From Lycorma delicatula (lineage: Eukaryota; Arthropoda; Insecta; Hemiptera; Fulgoridae): a stretch of 64,000 nucleotides of DNA. Shown here piece after piece: positions 1-10,682 of the stretch. The first letter of the stretch is position 1; the number at the start of each line of letters is the position of its first letter. A program made the position numbers and the translations under genes. The stretch is taken from NCBI RefSeq assembly GCF_047948215.1, contig NC_134458.1, positions 85,267,260 through 85,331,259 on the forward strand, in the 5' to 3' direction. The notes under the pieces were generated by a model. That model was not told the DNA's origin, searched no databases, and saw nothing but the letters and a program-made list of their open reading frames with translations.

Positions 1-430
1 ACCTAGGAGATTACTAGGGTCATTCGGCTTAAGGATTGTATATTTTACAAGTATAAAGAAAGAATTAAAGAAAAAAAAAGATTTGTTATAGTAAATGTTA
101 TCGATAATATCTGGTAAAAGTACGGAGTGTTTCAGTTAAACAGTGTCTTCACGTACACCGCCTCCGATTACTGAATAACTTAAAAATACCTATAGTGTAA
201 CAGTTCTAAATTTAAACTTCTAGGTAAGTTTTTACTAATTATTACGTTGTCTTTCACCCTTCCAACACGTTTTCGGATAGATTTCAAGTTCATACAGCCC
301 TTGCTTTCCACCATCTTCTTTTCACAACTGAAAAAAAACATTCAAAACCGCTTTAATATTCCTTACACCAACTAAACTAAAAAAAAAGGAACGTTCCATA
401 CATGCAGAATAAAAAAAAATTATATTTAAC
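1..430 (+). repeat. Spacer 1 (alpha, left-truncated by window)
   Basis: The window starts at CCTAGG-GATTACTAG, about 30 bp into the spacer. It carries ATTACGTTGTC in place of ATTACCTTGTC and TTCAAGTTC in place of TTCAGGTTC, as spacer 2 does. Confidence 0.93.
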
Positions 431-1380
431 CAGGGTCGGCACTGCAGATGTAACAGTGCTCTCTCTACCTTACAGCCTCACGTGTAGCTTTTGAACCCCT
501 TCTTTCAATAAACAGACCAAAAAAAAACAAAACATCTGAACAACATCAAAATATCACACTGCTGGAACTGTGGAGTGCACAGTTCCATACTAGGGTCGGC
601 ACCGCCGAAGTAACAGTGCTCTCTCTTCTTACAGCCTCACGTGTGGCTTCCGAAACCCTTCTTTCAATAAACAGACCAAAAAAACAAAACATCTGAACAA
701 CATCAAAATATCACACTGTTGGAACTGTGGAGGGCACAGTTCCATACTAGGGTCGGCACCGCCGAAGTAACAGTGCTCTCTCTTCTTACAGCCTCACGTG
801 TGGCTTCCGAAACCCTTCTTTCAATAAACAGACCAAAAAAAAAAAAACATCTGAACAACATCAAAATAACACACTGCTGGAACTGTGGAGGGCACAGTTC
901 TATACCAGGATCGGCACTGCAGAAGTAACAGTGCTCTCTCTATCTTACAACCTCACGTGAAGCTTCCGAACCCCTTCTTTCAATAAACAGACCAAAAAAA
1001 CAAAACATCTGAACAACATCAAAATATCACACTGTTGGAACTGTGGAGGGCACAGTTCCATACCAGGGTCGGCACTGCCGAAGTAACAGTGCTCTCTCTT
1101 CTTACAGCTTAACGTGTGGCTTCCGAACCCCTTCTTTCAATAAACAGACCAAACAAAAACAAAACATCTGAACAACATCTAAATATCACACTGCTGGAAC
1201 TGTGGAGGGCACAGTTCCATACTAGGGTCGGCACTGCCGAAGTAACAGTGCTCTCTCTTCTTACAGCCTCACGTGTGGCTTCCGAACCCCTTCTTTCAAT
1301 AAACAGACCAAAAAAAAACAAAATATCTGAACAACATCAAAATATCACCCTGCTGGAACTGTGAAGTGCACAGTTCCATA
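431..1380 (+). repeat. Monomer array, 6 copies
   Basis: Order F-G-G-N-K-G. Both early G copies have CGAAACCCTT rather than CGAACCCCTT, a variant otherwise seen at the far right of the window. One A tract is pure (13 A, no C interruption). The N copy has GTGAAGC in place of GTGTAGC. Confidence 0.93.
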
Positions 1381-1836
1381 CAAATATTTTTAAACCTTTT
1401 TCTAATAACCTAGGAGATTACTAGGGTCATTCGGCTTAAGGATTGTATATTTTACAAGTATAAAGAAAGAATTAAAGAAAAAAAATGATTTGTTATAGTA
1501 AATGTTATCGATAATATCTGGTAAAAGTACGGAGTGTTTCAGTTAAACAGTGTCTTCACGTACACCGCCTCCGATTACTGAATAACTTAAAAATACCTAT
1601 AGTGTAACAGTTCTAAATTTAAACTTCTAGGTAAGTTTTTACTAATTATTACGTTGTCTTTCACCCTTCCAACACGTTTTCGGATAGATTTCAAGTTCAT
1701 ACAGCCCTTGCTTTCCACCATCTTCTTTTCACAACTGAAAAAAACATTCAAAACCGCTTTAATATTCCTTACACCAACTAAACTAAAAAAAAGGGAACGT
1801 TCCATACATGCAGAATAAAAAAAAAATATATTTAAC
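1381..1836 (+). repeat. Spacer 2 (alpha)
   Basis: It begins ACAAATATTTTT where most copies have ACAAAGATTTTT. It shares the ACGTTGTC and CAAGTTC variants with spacer 1. Confidence 0.93.
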
Positions 1837-3217
1837 CAGGGTCGGCACTGCAGATGTAACAGTGCTCTCTCTACCATACAGCCTCACGTGTAGCTTTTGA
1901 ACCCCTTCTTTCAATAAACAGACCAAAAAAAACAAAACATCTGAACAACATCAAAATAACACACTGCTGGAACTGTGGAGGGCACAGTTCTATACCAGGA
2001 TCGGCACTGCAGAAGTAACAGTGCTCTCTCTACCTTACAGCCTCACGTATATCTTCCGAACCCCTTCTTTCAATAAACAGACCAAAAAAACAAAACATCT
2101 GAACAACATCAAAATATCACACTGTTGGAACTGTGGAGGGCACAGTTCCATACCAGGGTCGGCACTGCCGAAGTAACAGTGCTCTCTCTATCTTACAACC
2201 TCACGTGTAGCTTCCGAACCCCTTCTTTCAATAAACAGACCAAAAAAACAAAACATCTGAACAACATCAAAATATCACACTGTTGGAACTGTGGAGGGCA
2301 CAGTTCCATACCAGGGTCGGCACTGCCGAAGTAACAGTGCTCTCTCTTCTTACAGCCTCACGTGTGGCTTCCGAACCCCTTCTTTCAATAAACAGACCAA
2401 AAAAAACAAAACATCTGAACAACATCAAAATAACACACTGCTGGAACTGTGGAGGGCACAGTTCTATACCAGGATCGGCACTGCAGAAGTAACAGTGCTC
2501 TCTCTACCTTACAGCCTCACGTATATCTTCCGAACCCCTTCTTTCAATAAACAGACCAAAAAAACAAAACATCTGAACAACATCAAAATATCACACTGCT
2601 GGAACTGTGGAGGGCACAGTTCCATACTAGGGTCGGCACTGCCGAAGTATTAGTGCTCTCTCTTCTTACAGCCTCACGTGTGGCTTCCGAACCCCTTCTT
2701 TCAATAAACAGACCAAAAAAAAACAAAACATCTGAACAACATCAAAATAACACACTGCTGGAACTGTGGAGGGCACAGTTCTATACAAGGATCGGCACTG
2801 CAGAAGTAACAGTGCTCTCTCTACCTTACAGCCTCACGTATATCTTCCGAACCCCTTCTTTCAATAAACAGACCAAAAAAAACAAAACATCTGAACAACA
2901 TCAAAATAACACACTGCTGGAACTGTGGAGGGCACAGTTCTATACCAGGATCGGCACTGCAGAAGTAACAGTGCTCTCTCTATCTTACAACCTCACGTGA
3001 AGCTTCCGAACCCCTTCTTTCAATAAACAGACCAAAAAAACAAAACATCTGAACAACATCAAAATATCACACTGTTGGAACTGTGGAGGGCACAGTTCCA
3101 TACCAGGGTCGGCACTGCCGAAGTAACAGTGCTCTCTCTTCTTACAGCTTAACGTGTGGCTTCCGAACCCCTTCTTTCAATAAACAGACCAAAAAAACAA
3201 AACATCTGAACAACACA
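1837..3217 (+). repeat. Monomer array, about 8.7 copies, cut by inversion junction
   Basis: Order F-Y-N-G-Y-G-Y-N-K, the last copy broken. One G copy has GAAGTATTAGTGC where GAAGTAACAGTGC is usual. The array stops within the tail of the K copy at the left inversion junction. Confidence 0.92.
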
Positions 3218-3221
3218 CACT

Positions 3222-3404
3222 GTTACTTCTGCAGTGCCAATCCTGTTATAGAACTGTGCCCTCCGCAGTTCCAGCAGTACGAGATTTTGATATTGTTCAG
3301 ATGTTTTGTTTTTTTTGGTCTGTTTTTTGAAAGAAGGGGTTCGGAAGATACACGTGAGGCTGTAAGGTAGAGAGAGCACTGTTACATCTGCAGTGCCGAC
3401 CCTG
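3222..3404 (-). repeat. Monomer array, about 1.2 copies, inverted
   Basis: This holds part of one monomer and one F-type monomer on the minus strand. The hairpin here is altered (CCCTCCGCAGTTCC) and the flanking tail reads CAGTACGAG instead of CAGTGTGAG. Confidence 0.88.
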
Positions 3405-3863
3405 GTTAAATATATATTTTTTTTTATTCTGCATGTATGGAACGTTCCCTTTTTTTTAGTTTAGTTTTTATAAGGAATATTAAAGCGGTTTTGAATGTTT
3501 TTTTTCAGTTGTGAAAAGAAGATGGTGGAAAGCAACGGCTGTATGAAACTGAAATCTATCCGAAAACGTGTTGGAAGGGTGAAAGACAAGGTAATAATTA
3601 GTAAAAACTTACCTAGAAATTTAAATTTAGAACTGTTACACTATAGGTATTTTTAAGTTATTCAGTAATCGGAGGCGGTGTACGTGAAGACACTGTTTAA
3701 CTGAAACACTCCGTACTTTTACCAGATATTATCGATAACATTTACTATAACAAATCTTTTTTTTTCTTTAATTCTAACTTTATACTTGTACAATATACAA
3801 TCCTTAAGCCTAATGACAGTAGTCATCTCTTAAATTATTAGAAAAAGATATATAAATCTTTGT
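3405..3863 (-). repeat. Spacer 3 (inverted, diverged subfamily)
   Basis: On the plus strand it reads TTTAGTTTTTATAAGG, ATTCTAACTTTATAC and TAATGACAGTAGTCATC, all shared only with spacer 5. The exon-like stretch has two amino-acid-changing substitutions (AAG to AAC, AAC to AAA). Confidence 0.92.
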
Positions 3864-4337
3864 ATGGAACTGTGCCCTCCACAGTTCCAGCAGTGTGTTA
3901 TTTTGATGTTGTTCAGATGTTTTGTTTTTTTTTGGTCTGTTTATTGAAAGAAGGGGTTCGGAAGCCACACGTTAAGCTGTAAGAAGAGAGAGCACTGTTA
4001 CTTCGGCAGTGCCGACCCTGGTATGGAACTGTGCCCTCCACAGTTCCAACAGTGTGATATTTTGATGTTGTTCAGATGTTTTGTTTTTTTGGTCTGTTTA
4101 TTGAAAGAAGGGGTTCGGAAGCCACACGTGCGGCTGTAAGAAGAGAGAGCACTGTTACTTCGGCGGTGCCGACCCTAGTATGGAACTGTGCACTCCACAG
4201 TTCTAGCAGTGTGATATTTTGATGTTGTTCAGATGTTTTGTTTTTTTTTGGTCTGTTTATTGAAAGAAGGGGTTCAAAAGCTACACGTGAGGCTGTAAGG
4301 TAGAGAGAGCACTGTTACATCTGCAGTGCCGACCCTG
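3864..4337 (-). repeat. Monomer array, 3 copies, inverted
   Basis: Read on the minus strand from spacer 4 the order is F-G-K. The G copy has CCGCACGTG in place of CCTCACGTG. Confidence 0.92.
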
Positions 4338-4795
4338 GTTAAATATATTTTTTTTTTATTCTGCATGTATGGAACGTTCCCTTTTTTTTAGTTTAGTTGG
4401 TGTAAGGAATATTAAAGCGGTTTTGAATGTTTTTTTTCAGTTGTGAAAAGAAGATGGTGGAAAGCAAGGGCTGTATGAACCTGAAATCTATCCGAAAACG
4501 TGTTGGAAGGGTGAAAGACAAGGTAATAATTAGTAAAAACTTACCTAGAAGTTTAAATTTAGAACTGTTACACTATAGGTATTTTTAAGTTATTCAGTAA
4601 TCGGAGGCGGTGTACGTGAAGACACTGTTTAACTGAAACACTCCGTACTTTTACCAGATATTATCGATAACATTTACTATAACAAATCTTTTTTTTTCTT
4701 TAATTCTTTCTTTATACTTGTAAAATATACAATCCTTAAGCCGAATGACCCTAGTAATCTCCTAGGTTATTAGAAAAAGGTTTAAAAATCTTTGT
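4338..4795 (-). repeat. Spacer 4 (inverted, alpha-like)
   Basis: This is the only inverted spacer close to the core alpha consensus: CCGAATGACCCTAGTAATC and GGTGTAAGG are present, and the exon-like stretch matches the core form. Confidence 0.92.
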
Positions 4796-5114
4796 ATGGA
4801 ACTGTGCACTTCACAGTTCCAGCAGGGTGATATTTTGATGTTGTTCAGATGTTTTGTTATTTTTTGGGTCTGTTTATTGAAAGAAGGGGTTCGGAAGCTA
4901 CACGTGAGGCTGTAAGGTAGAGAGAGCACTGGTACTTCTGCAGTGCCGATCCTGTTATAGAACTGTGCCCTCCGCAGTTCCAGCAGTGTGAGATTTTGAT
5001 ATTGTTCAGATGTTTTGTTTTTTTTTGGTCTGTTTATTGAAAGAAGGGGTTCGGAAGATACACGTGAGGCTGTAAGGTAGAGAGAGCACTGTTATATCTG
5101 CAGTGCCGACCCTG
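4796..5114 (-). repeat. Monomer array, 2 copies, inverted
   Basis: This is the shortest monomer run between two spacers in the window. One A tract is interrupted as TTTTGTTATTTTTTGGG on the plus strand. The F-type copy has GATACACGTGAGG, so it retains CACGTG next to a Y-like flank. Confidence 0.9.
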
Positions 5115-5573
5115 GTTAAATATATATTTTTTTTTATTCTGCATGTATGGAACGTTCCCTTTTTTTTAGTTTAGTTTTTATAAGGAATATTAAAGCGGTT
5201 TTGAATGTTTTTTTTCAGTTGTGAAAAGAAGATGGTGGATAGCAAGGGCTGTATGAACCTGAAATCTATCCGAAAACGTGTTGGAAGGGTGAAAGACAAG
5301 GTAATAATTAGTAAAAATTTACCTAGAAATTTAAATTTAGAACTGTTACACTATAGGTATTTTTAAGTTATTCAGTAATCGGAGGCGGTGTACGTGAAGG
5401 CACTGTTTAACTGAAACACCCCGTACTTCTACCAGATATTATCGATAACATTTACTATAACAAATCTTTTTTTTTCTTTAATTCTAACTTTATACTTGTA
5501 CAATATACAATCCTTAAGCCTAATGACAGTAGTCATCTCCTAAATTATTAGAAAAAGATATAAAAATCTTTGT
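5115..5573 (-). repeat. Spacer 5 (inverted, diverged subfamily)
   Basis: It is the sister of spacer 3 (same TTTTTATAAGG and TCTAACTTTATAC variants). The exon-like stretch has GAA to GAT. It also has local CGTGAAGGCACTG and CACCCCGTACTTC changes. Confidence 0.92.
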
Positions 5574-6518
5574 ATGGAACTGTGCCCTCCACAGTTACAG
5601 CAGTGTGATATTTTGATGTTGTTCAGATGTTTTGTTTTTTTGGTCTGTTTATTGAAAGAAGGGGTTCGGAAGCTACACGTGAGTCTGTAAGATAGAGAGA
5701 GCACTGTTACTTCTGCAGTGCCGATCCTGGTATAGAACTGTGCCCTCCACAGTTCCAGCAGTGTGTTATTTTGATGTTGTTCAGATGTTTTGTTTTTTTT
5801 GGTCTGTTTATTGAAAGAAGGGGTTCGGAAGCCACACGTGAGGCTGTAAGAAGAGAGAGCACTGTTACTTCGGCAGTGCCGACCCTAGTATGGTACTGTG
5901 CACTCCACAGTTCCAGCAGTGTGAGATTTTGATATTGTTCAGATGTTTTGTTTTTTTGGTCTGTTTATTGAAAGAAGGGGTTCGGAAGATATACGTGAGG
6001 CTGTAAGGTAGAGAGAGCACTTTTACTTCTGCAGTGCCGATCCTGGTATAGAACTGTGCCCTCCACAGTTCCAGCAGTGTGTTATTTTGATGTTGTTCAG
6101 ATGTTTAGTTTTTTTGGTCTGTTTATTGAAAGAAGGGGTTCGGAAGCCACACGTTAAGCTGTAAGAAGAGAGAGCACTATTACTTCGGCAGTGCCGACCC
6201 TGGTATGGAACTGTGCCCTCCACAGTTCCAACAGTGTGATATTTTGATGTTGTTCAGATGTTTTGTTTTTTTGGTCTGTTTATTGAAAGAAGGGGTTACG
6301 AAGCTACACGTGAGGCTGTAAGATAGAGAGAGCACTGTTACTTCTGCAGTGCCGATCCTGGTATAGAACTGTGCCCTCCACAGTTCCAGCAGTGTGTTAT
6401 TTTGATGTTGTTCAGATGTTTAGTTTTTTTGGTCTGTTTATTGAAAGAAGGGGTTCGGAAGCTACACGTGAGGCTGTAAGATAGAGAGAGCACTGTACCA
6501 TATGCAGTGCCGACCCTT
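5574..6518 (-). repeat. Monomer array, 6 copies, inverted
   Basis: Mixed and partly intermediate monomers. Plus-strand cores are GAGTCTGTAAGATAG, a G-type, ATATACGTGAGG (Y), GTTAAGCTG (K) and two CACGTGAGGCTGTAAGATAG forms. Two A tracts read AGATGTTTAGTTTTTTTGG. Confidence 0.9.
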
Positions 6519-6979
6519 GTTAAATGTATATATTTTTTTATTCTGCATGTATGTAACGTTCCCTTTTTTTTAGTTTAGTTGGTATAAGGAATATTAAAAC
6601 GGTTTTGCATGGTTTTTTTTCAGTTGTGAAAAGAAGATGGTGGAAAGCAAGGGCGGTATGAACCTGAAATCTATCCGAAAACGTGTAGGAAGGGTGAAAG
6701 ACAAGGTAATAATTAGTAAAAACTTACCTAGAAATTTAAATTTAGAACTGTTACACTATAGGTATTTTTAAGTTATTCAGTAATCGGAGGCGGTGTACGT
6801 GAAGACACTGTTTAACTGAAACACTCCGTACTTTTACCAGATATTATCGATAACATTGACTATAACAAATCTTTTTTTTTCATTAATTCTTTCTTTATAC
6901 TTGTAAAATATACAATCCTTAAGCCGAATGACAGTAGTAATCTCCTAGGTTATTAGAAAAAGGTTTAAAAATCTTTGTA
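6519..6979 (-). repeat. Spacer 6 (inverted, diverged)
   Basis: The GGAACGTTCC palindrome is damaged (GTAACGTTCC). The exon-like stretch has TGT to GGT plus one silent change. It has GAATGACAGTAGTAATC, intermediate between the spacer 3/5 form and the alpha form. Confidence 0.92.
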
Positions 6980-7480
6980 TGGAACTGTGCACTCCACAGT
7001 TCCAACAGTGTGATATTTTGATGTTGTTCAGATGTTTTGTTTTTTTTTGGTCTGTTTATTGAAAGAAGGGGTTCGGAAGCTACACGTGAGGCTGTACGGT
7101 AGAGAGAGCACTGTTACTTCTGCAGTGCCAATCCGGTTATAGAACTGTGCCCTCCGCAGTTCCAGCAGTACGAGATTTTGATATTGTTCAGATGTTTTGT
7201 TTTTTTTGGTCTGTTTATTGAAAGAAGGGGTTCGGAAGATACACGTGAGGCTGTAAGGTAGAGAGAGCACTGTTACTTCTGCAGTGCCGATCCTGGTATA
7301 GAACTGTGCCCTCCACAGTTCCAGCAGTGTGTTATTTTGATGTTGTTCAGATGTTTTGTTTTTTTGGTCTGTTTATTGAAAGAAGGGGTTCGGAAGATAT
7401 ACGTGAGGCTGTAAGGTAGAGAGAGCACTGTTACTTCTGCAGTGCCGATCCTGGTATAGAACTGTGCCCTCCACAGTTCC
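6980..7480 (-). repeat. Monomer array, about 3.2 copies, inverted, ends at junction
   Basis: The plus-strand cores are CTACACGTGAGG, GATACACGTGAGG and GATATACGTGAGG, in order. This looks like a substitution series from the CACGTG form to the Y form. The block ends at CACAGTTCC, in a hairpin arm. Confidence 0.9.
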
Positions 7481-7550
7481 AAAAAAAACAAAACATCTGA
7501 ACAACATCAAAATAACACACTGCTGGAACTGTGGATTGCACAGTTGCATA
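7481..7550 (+). repeat. Partial monomer joining inverted block to next spacer
   Basis: Plus orientation resumes in the A tract of a monomer. Its hairpin is imperfect (GTGGATTGCACAGTTGC), which differs from the corresponding position at 21,800. Confidence 0.9.
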
Positions 7551-8007
7551 CAAAGATTTTTAAACTTTTTTCTAATAAACTAGGAGATGACTACTGTCAT
7601 TCGGCTTAAGGATTGTATATTTTACAAGTATAAAGAAAGAATTAAGAGAAAAAAAAAATTTGTTATATTAAATGTTATCGATAATATCTGGTAAAAGTGC
7701 GGAGTGTTTCAGTTAAACAGTGTCTTCACGTACACCGCCTCCGATTACTGAATAACTTAAAAATACCTATAGTGTAACAGTTCTAAATTTAAACTTCTAG
7801 GTAAGTTTTTACTAATTATTACCTTGTCTTTCACCCTTCCAACACGTTTTCGGATAGATTTCAGGTTCATACAGCCCTTGCTTTCCACCATCTTCTTTTC
7901 ACAACTGAAAAAAAACATTCAAAACCGCTTTAATATTCCTTACACCAACTAAACTAAAAAAAAGGGAACGTTCCATACATGCAGAATAAAAAAAAAATAT
8001 ATTTAAC
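7551..8007 (+). repeat. Spacer 7 (hybrid type)
   Basis: It has TAAACTAGGAGATGACTAC and TGTCATTCGG, TTAAGAGAAAA and AAAAGTGCGG. The GACTACTGTCATT part matches the inverted spacers 3 and 5; the rest matches alpha. It is identical in these features to spacer 15. Confidence 0.93.
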
Positions 8008-9114
8008 CAGGGTCGGCACTGCAGCTGTAACAGTGCTCTCTCTACCTTACAGCCTCACGTGTAGCTTTTGAACCCCTTCTTTCAATAAACAGACCAAAAA
8101 AAAACAAAACATCTGAACAACATCAAAATATCACACTGCTGGAACTGTGGAGTGCACAGTTCCATACCAGGGTCGGCACTGCCGAAGTAACAGTGCTCTC
8201 TCTTCTTACAGCCTCACGTGTGTCTTCCGAACCCCTTCTTTCAATAAACAGACCAAAAAACAAAACAGCTGAACAATATCAAAATCTCACACTGCTGGAA
8301 CTGTGGAGTGCACAGTTCCATACTAGGGTCGGCACTGCCGAAGTAACAGTGCTCTCTCTTCTTACAGCCTCACGTGTGGCTTCCGAACCCCTTCTTTCAA
8401 TAAACAGACCAAAAAAAAACAAAACATCTGAACAACATCAAAATAACACACTGCTGGAACTGTGGAGGGCACAGTTCTATACCAGGATCGGCACTGCAGA
8501 AGTAACAGTGCTCTCTCTATCTTACAACCTCACGTGTAGCTTCCGAACCCCTTCTTTCAATAAACAGACCAAAAAAACAAAACATCTGAACAACATCAAA
8601 ATATCACACTGTTGGAACTGTGGAGGGCACAGTTCCATACCAGGGTCGGCACTGCCGAAGTAACAGTGCTCTCTCTTCTTACAGCTTAACGTGTGGCTTC
8701 CGAACCCCTTCTTTCAATAAACAGACCAAACAAAAACAAAACATCTGAACAACATCTATATATCACACTGCTGGAACTGTGGAGGGCACAGTTCCATACT
8801 AGGGTCGGCACTGCCGAAGTAACAGTGCTCTCTCTTCTTACAGCCTCACGTGTGGCTTCCGAACCCCTTCTTTCAATAAACAGACCAAAAAAACAAAACA
8901 TCTGAACAACATCAAAATATCACACTGTTGGAACTTTGGAGGGCACAGTTCCATACCAGGGTCGGCACTGCCGAAGTAACAGTGCTCTCTCTTCTTACAG
9001 CCTCACGTGTGGCTTCCGAACCCCTTCTTTCAATAAACAGACCAAAAAAAAACAAAACATCTGAACAACATCAAAATATCACCCTGCTGGAACTGTGAAG
9101 TGCACAGTTCCATA
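8008..9114 (+). repeat. Monomer array, 7 copies
   Basis: Order F-T/Y-G-N-K-G-G. The second copy combines a T-type core with the CAGCTGAACAATATC tail that follows Y copies elsewhere, so it looks like a fusion. The K copy has the private tail CATCTATATATC. Confidence 0.92.
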
Positions 9115-9571
9115 CAAAGATTTTTAAACCTTTTTCTAATAACCTAGGAGATTACTAGGGTCATTCGGCTTAAGGATTGTATATTTTACAAGTATAAAGA
9201 AAGAATTAAAGAAAAAAAAAGATTTGTTATAGTAAATGTTATCGATAATATCTGGTAAAAGTACGGAGTGTTTCAGTTAAACAGTGTCTTCACGTACACC
9301 GCCTCCGATTACTGAATAACTTAAAAATACCTATAGTGTAACAGTTCTAAATTTAAACTTCTAGGTAAGTTTTTACTAATTATTACCTTGTCTTTCACCC
9401 TTCCAACACGTTTTCGGATAGATTTCAGGTGCATACAGCCCTTGCTTTCCACCATCTTCTTTTCACAACTGAAAAAAAACATTCAAAACCGCTTTAATAT
9501 TCCTTACACCAACTAAACTAAAAAAAAGGGAACGTTCCATACATGCAGAATAAAAAAAAAATATATTTAAC
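9115..9571 (+). repeat. Spacer 8 (alpha)
   Basis: It carries the private CAGGTGCATAC, which changes an asparagine codon to histidine in the exon-like stretch. The same change recurs in spacer 16. Confidence 0.94.
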
Positions 9572-10340
9572 CAGGGTCGGCACTGCAGATGTAACAGTGC
9601 TCTCTCTACCTTACAGCCTCACGTGTAGCTTTTGAACCCCTTCTTTCAATAAACAGACCAAAAAAAAAACAAAACATCTGAACAACATCAAAATATCACA
9701 CTGCTGGAACTGTGGAGTGCACAGTTCCATACCAGGGTCGGCACTGCCGAAGTAACAGTGCTCTCTCTTCTGACAGCCTCACGTGTGTCTTCCGAACCCC
9801 TTCTTTCAATAAACAGACCAAAAAAAAACAAAACATCTGAACAACATCAAAATAACACACTGCTGGAACTGTGGAGGGCACAGTTCTATACCAGGATCGG
9901 CACTGCAGAAGTAACAGTGCTCTCTCTACCTTACAGCCTCACGTATTTCTTCCGAACCCCTTCTTTCAATAAACAGACCAAAAAAACAAAACAGCTGAAC
10001 AATATCAAAATCTCACACTGCTGGAACTGTGGAGTGCACAGTTCCATACTAGGGTCGGCACTGCCGAAGTAACAGTGCTCTCTCTTCTTACAGCCTCACG
10101 TGTGGCTTCCGAACCCCTTCTTTCAATAAACAGACCAAAAAAAAACAAAACATCTGAACAACATCAAAATAACACACTGCTGGAACTGTGGAGGGCACAG
10201 TTCTATACCAGCGTCGGCACTGCCGAAGTAACAGTGCTCTCTCTTCTTACAGCTTAACGTGTGGCTTCCGAACCCCTTCTTTCAATAAACAGACCAAACA
10301 AAAACAAAACATCTGAACAACATCTAAATATCACACTGCT

Positions 10341-10363
10341 GGAACTGTGGAGGGCACAGTTCC
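10341..10363. other. Perfect 9-bp hairpin in the monomer (representative)
   Basis: GGAACTGTG and CACAGTTCC are perfect inverted repeats around a 5-base loop (GAGGG here, GAGTG elsewhere). It recurs once per monomer in nearly every copy. The form ending CACAGTTCTATACC loses only the outermost pair. This position lies 4-5 bases from the point where every spacer is inserted. A second, shorter palindrome (GCACTG-N9-CAGTGC) follows in the same monomer. Confidence 0.85.
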
Positions 10364-10395
10364 ATACTAGGGTCGGCACTGCCGAAGTAACAGTG

Positions 10396-10411
10396 CTCTC
10401 TCTTCTTACAG
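10396..10411 (+). other. 3' splice acceptor-like tract in the monomer (representative)
   Basis: CTCTCTCTTCTTACAG is a pyrimidine tract ending in CAG, present in F, G, K and Y copies. N copies read TTACAA and lose the AG. No transcript evidence exists here, so whether it is used is unknown. Confidence 0.4.
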
Positions 10412-10414
10412 CCT

Positions 10415-10420
10415 CACGTG
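10415..10420. promoter_or_regulatory. CACGTG E-box in the monomer (representative)
   Basis: A palindromic CACGTG is present in F, G, N and T copies. Y copies (CACGTATATC) and K copies (TTAACGTGTGG) have lost it. The canonical E-box is bound by bHLH factors, but use at this locus is unproven. Confidence 0.35.
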
Positions 10421-10442
10421 TGGCTTCCGAACCCCTTCTTTC

Positions 10443-10448
10443 AATAAA
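10443..10448 (+). other. AATAAA followed by A tract in the monomer (representative)
   Basis: AATAAA, six bases (CAGACC), then an A tract of 6-13 interrupted by C. It recurs in every monomer on the plus strand. It resembles a polyadenylation signal with an adjacent genomic A tail, although the six-base gap is shorter than usual. Confidence 0.35.
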
Positions 10449-10682
10449 CAGACCAAAAAAACAAAACATCTGAACAACATCAAAATATCACACTGTTGGA
10501 ACTTTGGAGGGCACAGTTCCATACCAGGGTCGGCACTGCCGAAGTAACAGTGCTCTCTCTTCTTACAGCCTCACGTGTGGCTTCCGAACCCCTTCTTTCA
10601 ATAAACAGACCAAAAAAAAACAAAACATCTGAACAACATCAAAATATCACCCTGCTGGAACTGTGAAGTGCACAGTTCCATA

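Larger units (their letters stand above)
3222..7480 (-). repeat. Inverted block of the satellite array
   Basis: Over this 4.26-kb stretch every monomer and all four spacers read on the minus strand, while everything on either side reads on plus. Both edges are abrupt switches inside monomers with a few bases of shared sequence (CACTG on the left, CCA on the right). Copies here are more diverged from one another than those in the core array. Confidence 0.93.
9572..10682 (+). repeat. Monomer array, 7 copies (short-unit form)
   Basis: Order F-T-Y-G-K-G-G. The Y copy has CACGTATTTCTTCC, shared only with the copy 14,275 bp away. The A tract after F has 10 A. Confidence 0.94.

Noticed and set aside
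10341..10380. Helitron-like 3' end (hairpin followed shortly by CTAG)
   Set aside because: CTAG is only in copies reading CATACTAGGG, most copies read CATACCAGGG. No 5' TC terminus, Rep/helicase or A-T insertion context is seen.
10390..10440. CENP-B box in the monomer
   Set aside because: No stretch fits the TTCG-N4-A-N2-CGGG pattern on either strand in the monomers I examined.
10422..10477. Pol III-like boxes on the minus strand (TTGTTCAGATG, then GGTTCGGAAGCC 33 nt later), hinting at a tRNA-derived SINE
   Set aside because: Both boxes deviate from consensus, a run of seven or more T lies between them and would terminate Pol III, and no tRNA fold or SINE tail is present.
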